Assembly (NCBI RefSeq): GCF_012275445.1
Contig: NZ_JAAZQK010000012.1
Span: 166,069-230,068 of the forward strand
DNA: 64,000 nucleotides
Reading direction: 5' to 3'
Source: Rhizobacter sp. SG703
Lineage (GTDB): Bacteria; Pseudomonadota; Gammaproteobacteria; Burkholderiales; Burkholderiaceae_C
Each line of letters opens with the position of its first letter. The stretch's first letter is position 1. The notes under the pieces are model-generated. The model saw only the letters and a list, made by a program, of their open reading frames with translations. It ran no database searches and was not told where the DNA came from. Shown here in pieces: positions 18,018-25,932 of the stretch. Position numbers and translations under genes: made by a program.

Positions 18018-18566
18018 CTACCCCGGCCGCACTTTCGACGCGAAGGTCTTGCGGAACTTCTCGACCTTCGGTGCGACGACGAACGCGCAGTAGCCTTGCC
18101 CCGGGTGTTGCGCGAAGTAGTGCTGGTGGTAGTCCTCGGCGCGCGAGTAGTCGGCCAGCGGCAGCACCTCGGTGACCACCGGGCTGCGGTAGGTGCCGCT
18201 CGCGGTCATCTCGGCGATCACCTCGCGGGCGACGCGCTCCTGCTCCGGCGATTCGAAGTAGATCCCTGAACGGTACTGCGTGCCGACGTCGTTGCCCTGG
18301 CGGTTCAGCGTCGTCGGGTCGTGCACGACGAAGAAGATCTCCAGCACCTCGCGCAGCGTGATCTGCGCCGGGTCGAAGCTGACGCGCACCACCTCCACCG
18401 CGCCGGTGTCGCCGCTGCACACCTGCTCGTAGCTCGGATTGCGCACCCGGCCGTTGCTGTAGCCGGACTCGACGCCGGTGACGCCCAGCACCCGCTCGTA
18501 GACCGCCTCGACGCACCAGAAGCAGCCGCCGCCCAGCGTGATGGTTTGGATGGAAGTGGTGTTCAT
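18018..18566 (-). CDS. msrA: Peptide methionine sulfoxide reductase A
   Basis: A 182-residue enzyme that reduces methionine-S-sulfoxide in proteins and free form. The catalytic motif GCFWCVE lies near residues 14-20, followed by GVESGYSNG and YHQHYFAQHPGQGYC near the C-terminus with a likely resolving Cys. AAGGAGA stands 6 bases before the ATG at 18566 and fixes the start over longer in-frame options. The gene is monocistronic by spacing. The 215 bases upstream, shared with the divergent ydcF-like gene, hold no other gene. Confidence 0.94.
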   Translation of the reverse strand: MNTTSIQTITLGGGCFWCVEAVYERVLGVTGVESGYSNGRVRNPSYEQVCSGDTGAVEVVRVSFDPAQITLREVLEIFFVVHDPTTLNRQGNDVGTQYRSGIYFESPEQERVAREVIAEMTASGTYRSPVVTEVLPLADYSRAEDYHQHYFAQHPGQGYCAFVVAPKVEKFRKTFASKVRPG

Positions 18567-18781
18567 GACATCTCCTTGGACAGCCCAGATGACTGCGCCC
18601 GCGCAGTTTGCAAGGCAGGAGCGCTCTGTCGCGTGGCCGCCCCCAACCTGACAACGATGCCAGCGTGACCGGGCAAGCGTGAACGATTCACGCCTGTGAG
18701 CGCTGACTCGTCGGCACAATCCAGCCGCCACGCTGGCGCCTGCGCCGGTCCCTTGTCCTTTTTTGCACCCGGAACCAGCGC

Positions 18782-19591
18782 ATGAACAGCCTGCTGACCC
18801 TGCTCGGCATCGAATCCTGGAAGCCCATCCTGAGCGCGCTCGTGCTGCCGCCGGTGCCGCTGCTGCTGCTGGTGCTGATCGGCGCGCGCTTGATCCTGCC
18901 GCGCCGCGGCCTCGGCTGGCTGGTGATCCTGCTGGCCACGCTGGGCTTGTGGTTCAGCGCCTGCAGCGGCACCGCGCAGTTCCTGAACCAGGTGGCGCTG
19001 AAGGTGCCGCCGGCGCTGACCCGCGAGCAGGTCGCCGAGCTGAAGGCTGCGGCGCAGGCCCGGCAGCCGATCGCGATCGTCGTGCTCGGCGGCGGGCAGG
19101 AGGCGCTGGCGCCGGAATATGGCGTGGCCAACCTCAATTCGTTCTCGCTGGAACGGCTGCGCTACGGCGTGTGGCTCGGCCGCGAGACCGGCCTGCCGGT
19201 CGCCTTCAGCGGCGGCCTGGGCTGGGCCCAGCCCGACGGCCAGCCGGAGGCGCAGACCGCGGCGCGCATCGCGGCGCAGGATTTCGCTCACCCGCTGAAG
19301 TGGGTCGAGGACCAATCGAAGGACACCCGCGAGAACGCCGCCCGCAGCGTCGCACTGCTGAAGCCGGCCGGCATCACCCAGATCGTGCTGGTGACGCACG
19401 GCTGGCACATGCCGCGCTCGGTGGCGATGTTCGAAGACGCGGCACGCGGCACCATGAAGATCCAGCCGGCGCCGATGGGCCTGGCCACCCGCGTCGACAC
19501 GAAATCGCTCGAATGGGTGCCGACGGCGCGCGGCTTCACGAACGTGCGCAACGCGCTGCACGAGTTGCTGGGGTCGCTGATCCGCGCTTGA
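18782..19591 (+). CDS. YdcF/ElyC family membrane protein (DUF218)
   Basis: A 269-residue protein with two N-terminal membrane helices at about residues 18-40 and 44-66, followed by a DUF218 domain. The signature IVVLGGGQEALAPEYG is near residue 99, and TRENA plus LVTHGWHMPRS come later. Relatives (ElyC, SanA) affect peptidoglycan or envelope carbohydrate synthesis at low temperature. The precise reaction is unknown. Confidence 0.84.
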   Translation: MNSLLTLLGIESWKPILSALVLPPVPLLLLVLIGARLILPRRGLGWLVILLATLGLWFSACSGTAQFLNQVALKVPPALTREQVAELKAAAQARQPIAIVVLGGGQEALAPEYGVANLNSFSLERLRYGVWLGRETGLPVAFSGGLGWAQPDGQPEAQTAARIAAQDFAHPLKWVEDQSKDTRENAARSVALLKPAGITQIVLVTHGWHMPRSVAMFEDAARGTMKIQPAPMGLATRVDTKSLEWVPTARGFTNVRNALHELLGSLIRA

Positions 19592-19616
19592 AGAAACAGC
19601 CGTCCGGAAATCGAAA

Positions 19617-19643
19617 CCCCTCCCGACCTTGCGGTGGGAGGGG
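19617..19643. terminator. Strong GC hairpin between convergent ydcF-like gene and ubiD
   Basis: CCCCTCCC (19617-19624) pairs exactly with GGGAGGGG (19636-19643) across an 11-base loop. No T-run follows on either strand. It sits 26 bases after the ydcF-like stop. The rest of the 239-base gap to ubiD shows no gene. Confidence 0.4.
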
Positions 19644-19830
19644 CGGGCAACTGACGTTGCCATTTCGGGGCTCCGGAGGAAGTGGGTCCAGGGCTCCTGG
19701 TGCGCAGGGACTGCGCCGGTGAGGATGCCTGCATGCAGGCCCATCAAACTTAGACGACGGTCGGACCCGATTCAAGGACGCGTTCGAGAAATCTGCGCCG
19801 AATTGGTAACCGCCGGCATCGAGGTCGGCG

Positions 19831-21387
19831 TCAGCGCGCCGCCATCACGCCGGCGACGATCTGCGCCACCTTCTGCTCGACCTCGGCGTCCATGCGGATG
19901 CTGCGCCCCCATTCGCGCGCGGTCTCGCCGGGCCACTTGTTGGTGGCGTCCAGCCCCATCTTGCCGCCCAGCCCGCTGACCGGCGACGCGAAATCGAGGT
20001 AGTCGATCGGCGTGTTCTCGACCAGCGTCGTGTCGCGCACCGGGTCCATGCGGGTCGTGATCGCCCAGATCACCTCCTGCCAGTTGCGGATGTCGACGTC
20101 GTCGTCGGTCACGACGATGAACTTCGTGTACATGAACTGGCGCAGGAAGCTCCAGATGCCGAACATCAGCCGCTTCGCATGACCGGGATAGCTCTTGCGG
20201 ATACTGACGATCGCCATCCGGTAGCTGCAGCCTTCGGGCGGCAGGTAGAAGTCGACGATCTCCGGAAACTGCTTCTGGAGGATCGGGACGAACACCTCGT
20301 TCAACGCGACGCCCAGCACCGCCGGCTCGTCCGGCGGCTTGCCGGTGTAGGTGGAGTGGTAGATCGGGTCGCGCCGGCGCGTCAGGCGGTCGATGCGGAA
20401 CACCGGGAACCAGTCCTGTTCGTTGTAATAGCCGGTGTGGTCGCCGAACGGCCCCTCCAGCGCATGCAGGTAGCCGCCGACTTCCTTCAGCGGCACGCCA
20501 TGCTCGCTGGTGCCGGTGAACCCGGTCGGCACCACCGGGATGTGGCCTTCGAGCACGATCTCGGCACTGGCCGGCGCCTGCAGCATCCAGCCGGACTCGC
20601 CGACCGCGGTGTCGACCACTTCGGTGCGGCTGCCGCGCAACAGGCCGGCGAACTGGTACTCGGACAGGCTGTCGGGCACCGGCGTGACGGCACCGAGGAT
20701 GGTCGCCGGATCGGCCCCGAGCGCCACCGCGATCGGGAACGGCCGGCCCGGGTTGGCGAGCGCGAAGTCGCGGAAGTCGAGCGCCCCGCCGCGGTGGGCG
20801 AGCCAACGCATGATGACCTCGTTGCGGCCGATCACCTGCTGGCGGTAGATGCCGAGGTTCTGGCGACGGCGGGCGGTCGGCGACGCTTGCGGGCCGCGCG
20901 TGATCACCAGCCCCCACGTGATCAGGGGGCCCGCATCCAGGGGCCAGCAGGTCTGCACCGGCAGCTCGCCGAGATCGACCTCGCTGCCTCGCAGGACCTC
21001 TTGCTGGCACGGCGCCGAGCGCACGGCGGACGGCTTCATGTCCCACAGCGCCTTCACCATCTGTAACAAGCGGCCGGCGTCTTTCAATCCCTTCGGCGGC
21101 TCCGGTTCCTTCAGGCTCGCCAGCACGCGACCCACGTCGCGCAGCTCGCTCACCTCGGTGGCGCCCATGCCCTGGGCCACGCGCCGAGGCGTTCCGAACA
21201 GATTCGTCAAGGCCGAAATTTTGTAACCGGCGGGGCGTTCGAACCACAGCGCCGGACCGCCGGCACGCAGCACGGAGTCGCTGATCGCTGTCATTTCGAG
21301 CCGCGCGGAGACTGGTTCGGCGATGCGTTTGAGCTCGCCCGCCCGTTCCAGCCCCGCGATGAAGTCCCTCAGGTCACGGTATTTCAT
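19831..21387 (-). CDS. ubiD: 4-hydroxy-3-polyprenylbenzoate decarboxylase
   Basis: A 518-residue prenylated-FMN-dependent decarboxylase of ubiquinone synthesis. It begins with [20 protein letters not shown] and contains the conserved NLGIYRQQV region, the TEVVDTAVG stretch and a late [17 protein letters not shown] segment that holds the family's acidic active-site network. Its length is slightly above the E. coli enzyme. The partner prenyltransferase ubiX is not in the window. It is divergent from a lytic transglycosylase gene across a 268-base regulatory gap. Confidence 0.94.
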   Translation of the reverse strand: MKYRDLRDFIAGLERAGELKRIAEPVSARLEMTAISDSVLRAGGPALWFERPAGYKISALTNLFGTPRRVAQGMGATEVSELRDVGRVLASLKEPEPPKGLKDAGRLLQMVKALWDMKPSAVRSAPCQQEVLRGSEVDLGELPVQTCWPLDAGPLITWGLVITRGPQASPTARRRQNLGIYRQQVIGRNEVIMRWLAHRGGALDFRDFALANPGRPFPIAVALGADPATILGAVTPVPDSLSEYQFAGLLRGSRTEVVDTAVGESGWMLQAPASAEIVLEGHIPVVPTGFTGTSEHGVPLKEVGGYLHALEGPFGDHTGYYNEQDWFPVFRIDRLTRRRDPIYHSTYTGKPPDEPAVLGVALNEVFVPILQKQFPEIVDFYLPPEGCSYRMAIVSIRKSYPGHAKRLMFGIWSFLRQFMYTKFIVVTDDDVDIRNWQEVIWAITTRMDPVRDTTLVENTPIDYLDFASPVSGLGGKMGLDATNKWPGETAREWGRSIRMDAEVEQKVAQIVAGVMAAR

Positions 21388-21420
21388 GTGTTTTAGTTAT
21401 GAAGACTGACATCCTTATCC

Positions 21421-21450
21421 TTGACTGGTTATGAATCAAGTTCCTAGAAT
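21421..21450 (+). promoter_or_regulatory. Sigma-70-like promoter with a long downstream leader
   Basis: TTGACT (21421-21426) and TAGAAT (21445-21450) are separated by 18 bases on the plus strand. The next gene starts at 21656, so the leader would be about 200 bases. It contains short hairpins such as TCCGG-CGTCTC-CCGGA. I could not match the leader to a known riboswitch class. Confidence 0.5.
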
Positions 21451-21655
21451 TCGCGACACCCTGAGAACCGACCAGGGTAAACCCGCATTCCACAGGAGGT
21501 GGCTGCGGGGATCACGCTGCCGACGAGCAAACCGACGGAGCGGTTCCGGCGTCTCCCGGAGTCGATCTGCGGTCGATTATCACCGTCACCTCTCGCACCC
21601 TCGGACCTCCGTGCCGCGGTGGGTGGAGGCGTCAGACGGACTGAAAAGGAGTGAC

Positions 21656-22573
21656 ATGACGACAGCGCTTCAACAATGGATCGCGGGATTTCAGGACGCC
21701 CGCGACGCCGCCGCTCGGTCGAGCGCGGTCTTTCTGCGTGACGTGGGCCACGGCCTGCTGGAAGTGAGCCACAACGGCCTGGCCCTGCTGGGGCTGGTGA
21801 TCGTCGCGATCGTGCTGTTCGTCGGTGGCCGCGCCGACCTGCGCCATGCCGCCGAGAGCCGCGCGCTCGACTGGCTGCGGGCGCGCCACGATGCCCGCGT
21901 CGAAGGCACCGCGCTGGCGCTGGCCGACCTGGGCGAGCCCGATGCCGTCAGCCGCGCAACCGCGGCCGATCCGCGCGACCTGACCAAGCAGCAGGCAGCC
22001 GTCGCGCTGTGGATCTCGCGGCGCTACCGCGTCGCGCCCGAGCCGGTCAGCCGGCTGGTGAAAGAAGCCTGGACCGTCGGCGGCAAGTCCGGGCTCGACC
22101 CCACGCTGATCCTCGCGATCATGGCCATCGAATCCAGCTTCAACCCGTTCGCGCAGAGTTCGGTCGGCGCCCAGGGGCTGATGCAGGTGATGACCCGTGT
22201 GCACGACGACAAGTACGAAGCCTTCGGCGGCAACCATGCGGCCTTCGACCCGGTGACGAACCTGCGGGTCGGCGCGCAGGTGCTGAAGGAATGCATCGCG
22301 CGCGCCGGCGGTGTCGAAGCCGGATTGCGTTTCTACGTCGGCGCCGCCAACCTGAACGACGATGGCGGCTACGCCGGCAAGGTGCTGGCCGAGCGCGAGC
22401 ACCTGCGCATGGTGGCCGACGGCAAGTCGGTGCCGGTGTTCGCGCCGCTGGTCGTGCCGACGCCGGTCGCGCTGCCCGGCGCGCCGCTGCAGGCCGAGCC
22501 GGCCGTCATCGAGCCGACGCCGGTCTCGCTGGCCCCTCAAGGCGGCGCGCGTCAGGTGGCCTCGCTGCGCTGA
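21656..22573 (+). CDS. Lytic transglycosylase SLT-domain protein
   Basis: A 305-residue envelope protein. A membrane segment lies near residues 38-58 (GLALLGLVIVAIVLFVGG). The goose-type lysozyme-like SLT domain occupies about 130-255; its catalytic Glu is in AIMAIESSFNPFAQS and GAQGLMQVM follows. A Pro/Val-rich tail ends the protein. AAGGAG directly upstream fixes the ATG at 21656. It should cut peptidoglycan glycan strands from the periplasmic face of the inner membrane. Confidence 0.9.
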   Translation: MTTALQQWIAGFQDARDAAARSSAVFLRDVGHGLLEVSHNGLALLGLVIVAIVLFVGGRADLRHAAESRALDWLRARHDARVEGTALALADLGEPDAVSRATAADPRDLTKQQAAVALWISRRYRVAPEPVSRLVKEAWTVGGKSGLDPTLILAIMAIESSFNPFAQSSVGAQGLMQVMTRVHDDKYEAFGGNHAAFDPVTNLRVGAQVLKECIARAGGVEAGLRFYVGAANLNDDGGYAGKVLAEREHLRMVADGKSVPVFAPLVVPTPVALPGAPLQAEPAVIEPTPVSLAPQGGARQVASLR

Positions 22574-22600
22574 GGCCGCAGGTTGCCGCGGTACACTCCG

Positions 22601-22757
22601 CGGGCTGCGCAACTGGCGATGGGGCACCGGGCGTCACGCTCGACCTGAAGGTCAACGTGAAGTCCGCGGGCCTGAGGTGGTGAACCACCGGGAAGCGCAG
22701 CCGGTTCCGGGTTTCCGGCACCGGTTCAGCCGTTCGCCTGGGCAGCCCTGTGGCCAT
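22601..22757 (+). ncRNA. ZTP (pfl) riboswitch controlling glyA
   Basis: The leader of glyA carries the conserved elements of the pfl motif in order. ACTGGCGA is at 22612-22619. A GGTGG-TGAA-CCACC hairpin is at 22676-22689, continuing into CCGGGAAGCG. A P3-like stem of CCGGT and ACCGG follows, and then CGCCTGGGCA near 22735-22744. The pfl class senses ZMP/ZTP, a sign of folate shortage, and glyA is a classic target. The identification rests on recalled consensus, not on a covariance search. Confidence 0.8.
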
Positions 22758-22788
22758 GTGAGTCCGCCTCGCATGATCCGCCCCGGGG

Positions 22789-22805
22789 TCTTCTGTTGAA
22801 GAGGA
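22789..22805 (+). promoter_or_regulatory. glyA: Possible ribosome-binding-site hairpin of glyA
   Basis: TCTTC (22789-22793), a TGTT loop and GAAGA (22798-22802) can form a small hairpin that covers part of the GAGGA ribosome binding site at 22801-22805. This could be the expression platform that the upstream riboswitch releases. The stem is only five pairs, so the idea is tentative. Confidence 0.4.
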
Positions 22806-22814
22806 CTGCCAGCC

Positions 22815-24065
22815 ATGTTCGACCGCACCCAATCCACCGTCGCCCAGGTGGACCCCGAGCTGTTCGCCGCGATCCAGAGCGAGAACCAGCGCCAGGAAGA
22901 TCACATCGAGTTGATCGCCTCGGAAAACTACGCCTCGCCGGCCGTGATGGCGGCGCAGGGCAGCCAGCTGACCAACAAGTACGCCGAGGGCTATCCCGGC
23001 AAGCGCTACTACGGCGGCTGCGAGTACGTCGACATCGTCGAGCAGCTCGCGATCGACCGCGTGAAGCAGCTGTTCGGCGCCGCGCACGCCAACGTGCAGG
23101 CCAACTCCGGCTCGCAGGCCAACCAGGCGGTGTTCTTCGGCCTGCTGCAGCCCGGCGACACCATCATGGGCATGAGCCTGGCCGAAGGCGGCCACCTGAC
23201 GCACGGCATGTCGCTGAACATGAGCGGCAAGTGGTTCAAGGTCGTCAGCTACGGCCTGAACGCGAAGGAAGAGATCGACTACGACGCGATGGAGCGGCTG
23301 GCGCACGAGCACAAGCCGAAGCTGATCATCGCAGGCGCATCGGCCTACAGCCTGCGCATCGACTTCGAGCGCTTCGCGAAGGTCGCGAAAGCGGTCGGCG
23401 CGATCTTCATGGTCGACATGGCGCACTACGCCGGGCTGATCGCTGCCGGCGTCTACCCGAACCCGGTGCCGCATGCCGACGTCGTCACCTCGACCACGCA
23501 CAAGAGCCTGCGCGGCCCGCGCGGCGGCATCATCCTGATGAACGACGAGGCCATCGCGAAGAAGATCAACAGCGCGATCTTCCCCGGCATCCAGGGCGGC
23601 CCGCTGATGCACGTGATTGCCGGCAAGGCGGTGGCCTTCAAGGAAGCGCTGGCTCCCGAGTTCAAGACCTACCAGCAGCAAGTCGCGAAGAACGCCGTCG
23701 TGCTGGCCGAGACCTTGATCGAGCGCGGGCTGCGCATCGTCAGCGGCCGCACCGAAAGCCACGTGATGCTGGTCGACCTGCGCCCGAAGAACCTGACCGG
23801 CAAGGAAGCCGAGGCGCTGCTGGGCCGGGCCCACATGACCTGCAACAAGAACGGCATCCCGAACGATCCGCAGAAGCCGATGGTGACCAGCGGCATCCGC
23901 CTGGGCAGCCCGGCCTTCACGACCCGCGGCTTCAAGGAAGACCAGGCGCGCGCCACCGCCCACCTGATCGCCGATGTGCTCGACAAGCCGCACGACGAAT
24001 CGGTCATCGAGGCGGTGAAGGCCAAGGTCGCCGCGCTGACGCGCGACTTCCCGGTGTACCGTTGA
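22815..24065 (+). CDS. glyA: Serine hydroxymethyltransferase
   Basis: A 416-residue PLP enzyme that converts serine and tetrahydrofolate to glycine and 5,10-methylene-THF, the main one-carbon source. Visible signatures are [14 protein letters not shown] near the N-terminus, [15 protein letters not shown], and the PLP-lysine motif [14 protein letters not shown] near residue 230. The length is standard. It is preceded by a ZTP riboswitch and followed after 20 bases by nrdR, linking folate status to deoxynucleotide control. thyA, which consumes methylene-THF, is at 62822. Confidence 0.97.
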   Translation: MFDRTQSTVAQVDPELFAAIQSENQRQEDHIELIASENYASPAVMAAQGSQLTNKYAEGYPGKRYYGGCEYVDIVEQLAIDRVKQLFGAAHANVQANSGSQANQAVFFGLLQPGDTIMGMSLAEGGHLTHGMSLNMSGKWFKVVSYGLNAKEEIDYDAMERLAHEHKPKLIIAGASAYSLRIDFERFAKVAKAVGAIFMVDMAHYAGLIAAGVYPNPVPHADVVTSTTHKSLRGPRGGIILMNDEAIAKKINSAIFPGIQGGPLMHVIAGKAVAFKEALAPEFKTYQQQVAKNAVVLAETLIERGLRIVSGRTESHVMLVDLRPKNLTGKEAEALLGRAHMTCNKNGIPNDPQKPMVTSGIRLGSPAFTTRGFKEDQARATAHLIADVLDKPHDESVIEAVKAKVAALTRDFPVYR

Positions 24066-24085
24066 TGACCTCCTGCTGCTGAGCC

Positions 24086-24529
24086 GTGCGCTGTCCTTTC
24101 TGCAGTCACGAGGAAACGCAGGTCGTCGAGACGCGCGAGTCCGATGAAGGCGACGTGGTGCGCAGGCGCCGCCGTTGCCAGAGTTGCGACAAGCGCTTCA
24201 CGACCTACGAACGCGCCGAGATCGCGCTGCCGTCGGTCGTCAAGAAGGACGGCACGCGCGCCGATTTCGACGCGTCGAAGATCCGCGCGTCGATGACGCT
24301 GGCGCTGCGCAAGCGGCCGGTCAGCGTCGAGCAGATCGACGCGGCGATGGAGCGCATCCAGGACAAGCTGCTCAACAGCGGCGCCAAGGAAGTGCCGTCG
24401 ACGCGGCTCGGCGAACTGGTGATGCGCGAGCTCAAGCGCATCGACAAGGTCGCCTATGTGCGCTTCGCATCGGTCTACCGCAGCTTCGAAGACGTCGACG
24501 AGTTCAGGCAGCTGATCAGGGATATCTGA
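24086..24529 (+). CDS. nrdR: Transcriptional repressor NrdR
   Basis: A 147-residue regulator of ribonucleotide reductase genes. The zinc ribbon uses Cys3, Cys6, Cys31 and Cys34 (RCPFC and RCQSC), followed by an ATP-cone domain from about residue 48. The start is a GTG. Its length and both domains are intact. It binds paired NrdR boxes at nrd promoters, none of which lie in this window, and it appears cotranscribed with glyA. Confidence 0.96.
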   Translation: MRCPFCSHEETQVVETRESDEGDVVRRRRRCQSCDKRFTTYERAEIALPSVVKKDGTRADFDASKIRASMTLALRKRPVSVEQIDAAMERIQDKLLNSGAKEVPSTRLGELVMRELKRIDKVAYVRFASVYRSFEDVDEFRQLIRDI

Positions 24530-24572
24530 ACCGGTACACAGCAACTGAAATCTCGCGAAACCCTCCAAAACC

Positions 24573-24598
24573 CCCTCACGTACCGGTACGTCCGAGGG
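24573..24598. terminator. Long palindromic hairpin after nrdR
   Basis: A perfect 14-bp palindrome ACGTACCGGTACGT (24578-24591) is flanked by CCCTC and GAGGG, which extend the stem with a two-base bulge. It lies 44 bases after nrdR. No T-run follows, so it could be a Rho-type stop, an mRNA 3' stabiliser or a protein site. Confidence 0.4.
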
Positions 24599-24613
24599 TG
24601 ATTTGAGCCGCCT

Positions 24614-24631
24614 CTCCCCCCATCGGGGGAG
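24614..24631. terminator. Second GC hairpin between nrdR and the pilin genes
   Basis: CTCCCCC (24614-24620) pairs exactly with GGGGGAG (24625-24631) over a CATC tetraloop. With the preceding palindrome it forms a double-hairpin boundary between the glyA-nrdR unit and the pseudopilin operon. Confidence 0.4.
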
Positions 24632-24687
24632 TGGCTGATGGCGCGGCACTTCCTAAAGTCCGCGTCCATTCATCAGGGGGATCGGTC

Positions 24688-25245
24688 ATGTTCCAGCATG
24701 CGAGGCCGCAGACGGCCGGGGGTTTCACGCTCATCGAGTTGATGGCCTGCGTCGCGGTGTGCGCCGTGCTCGCGCTGGCCGCAGTCCCCAGCTTGCGGCG
24801 CTGGATGGAAGCGCGGCGGCTCGACGGCGCGGCCCACGAACTCGCGGCCGATCTGCGGCTCGCCCGCAGTGAAGCCATCAACCGCAACCAGAGTGTGCGG
24901 ATCGGCTTTCGTGGCGCCACCCCGGCATCAACGACACCGTCGAACTGTTACGTCGTCTATGTCGGAGCGATCGATGCGTGCCGCTGCACACCGCAAGGGC
25001 CGGCAGACTGCGATGGCGACGGGCAAGCCCTCCGCAGCGTCGCACTGCAGCCGCAGGACCGCCTCAGCCTGCAGGCGAATGTCGCGACGATCAGCTTCGA
25101 TGCGCAGCACGGCACCAGCACGCCGGCCGCGACGCTGCGGCTGGCCGGTGCCTCGGGGCTCGCGATCCAGCATGTGGTGAACGTGCTGGGCCGCGTGCGC
25201 AGCTGCTCGCCGCTCGGCACCATGTCCGGCTACCGCGCCTGCTGA
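24688..25245 (+). CDS. fimT: FimT/GspH-like minor pseudopilin
   Basis: A 185-residue type IV prepilin. A 12-residue basic leader ends in GG, then the mature protein begins FTLIE with Glu at +5 and a hydrophobic helix. The body has the GspH/FimT beta fold and a Cys-rich insert near CRCTPQGPADCDGDG. The ATG at 24688 follows a purine-rich CAGGGGG and gives a leader of normal length; an upstream in-frame start would not. It is the first of four linked pseudopilin genes that probably form a pilus tip complex. Confidence 0.85.
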   Translation: MFQHARPQTAGGFTLIELMACVAVCAVLALAAVPSLRRWMEARRLDGAAHELAADLRLARSEAINRNQSVRIGFRGATPASTTPSNCYVVYVGAIDACRCTPQGPADCDGDGQALRSVALQPQDRLSLQANVATISFDAQHGTSTPAATLRLAGASGLAIQHVVNVLGRVRSCSPLGTMSGYRAC

Positions 25246-25254
25246 GGTCCGGCG

Positions 25255-25932
25255 ATGAGCTCGGTTCACCACCTGCCGCGGCACGAGTGCGGCTTCACGC
25301 TCGTCGAGTTGATGACGGGCATCGCGGTCGGCTTGGCGGTCGTCGTGCTGGCGCTCGGGCTGCTGGGTTTCCAGCTGCACGACACCCGCCGGCAACTGGC
25401 CGACCTTCGACTGACGCACGATCTCCAGGCGATCGCCGAGCTGATCTCGCGCGACCTCGCCCGTGCCGGCCACGGCCTGCCGGCCGGCGCAGCGCCGGCG
25501 GCCAGTGCGCCCGACCCGGCCATCGCGCTGTCGCCGGATGACAGCAGCCTGAGCGTGGACTACGCACTCACCGCCGAGCCGGGCGCAGTGGCCAGCCGCT
25601 TCGGCTACCGGTTGCGCCAGGGCGTGGTCGAGATGGCGTTTGGCGACGGCAGCTGGCAGGCGCTCAGCGATGCGTCGTCGATGCGCGTGACACGGCTGGA
25701 GTTCATTCCCGACCGCCGGTCGCTCGCACTGCAGGACTTCTGCAGCCGCCGCTGCGATGCCGCGGCCACCACCGGTGCCGCGACCTGCCCCTACCAGTTG
25801 CAGCGCCGCGTGCGGATCCGGCTGGAGGCGCAGGCGGTCCCCGGCAGCACCGCCGACGGCGGCGTGCTGCGCGAGGCCGACATCGACGCGCGCGTGCGCA
25901 ACGACGCGTTGGTCGGCGGGTGCCCGGCATGA
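25255..25932 (+). CDS. pilW: PilW/GspJ-like minor pseudopilin
   Basis: A 225-residue prepilin. The leader ends ECG and the mature part begins FTLVE with Glu at +5, followed by a hydrophobic helix to about residue 38 and a DTRRQLADLRL amphipathic stretch. Cysteines in FCSRRCD and TCPYQL suggest disulfides in the globular head. PilW-type proteins help prime assembly of the type IV pilus. Its stop overlaps the next gene as ATGA. Confidence 0.82.
   Translation: MSSVHHLPRHECGFTLVELMTGIAVGLAVVVLALGLLGFQLHDTRRQLADLRLTHDLQAIAELISRDLARAGHGLPAGAAPAASAPDPAIALSPDDSSLSVDYALTAEPGAVASRFGYRLRQGVVEMAFGDGSWQALSDASSMRVTRLEFIPDRRSLALQDFCSRRCDAAATTGAATCPYQLQRRVRIRLEAQAVPGSTADGGVLREADIDARVRNDALVGGCPA

Noticed and set aside
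15184..18093. A 969-residue open frame on the plus strand opposite the hybrid kinase
   Set aside because: Same compositional shadow effect; the kinase motifs on the minus strand are unambiguous.
21388..21655. A c-di-GMP-I or ydaO-type riboswitch before the lytic transglycosylase
   Set aside because: GGGTAAACCC is suggestive, but the other conserved blocks of either class are missing; it is kept only as an unclassified leader.
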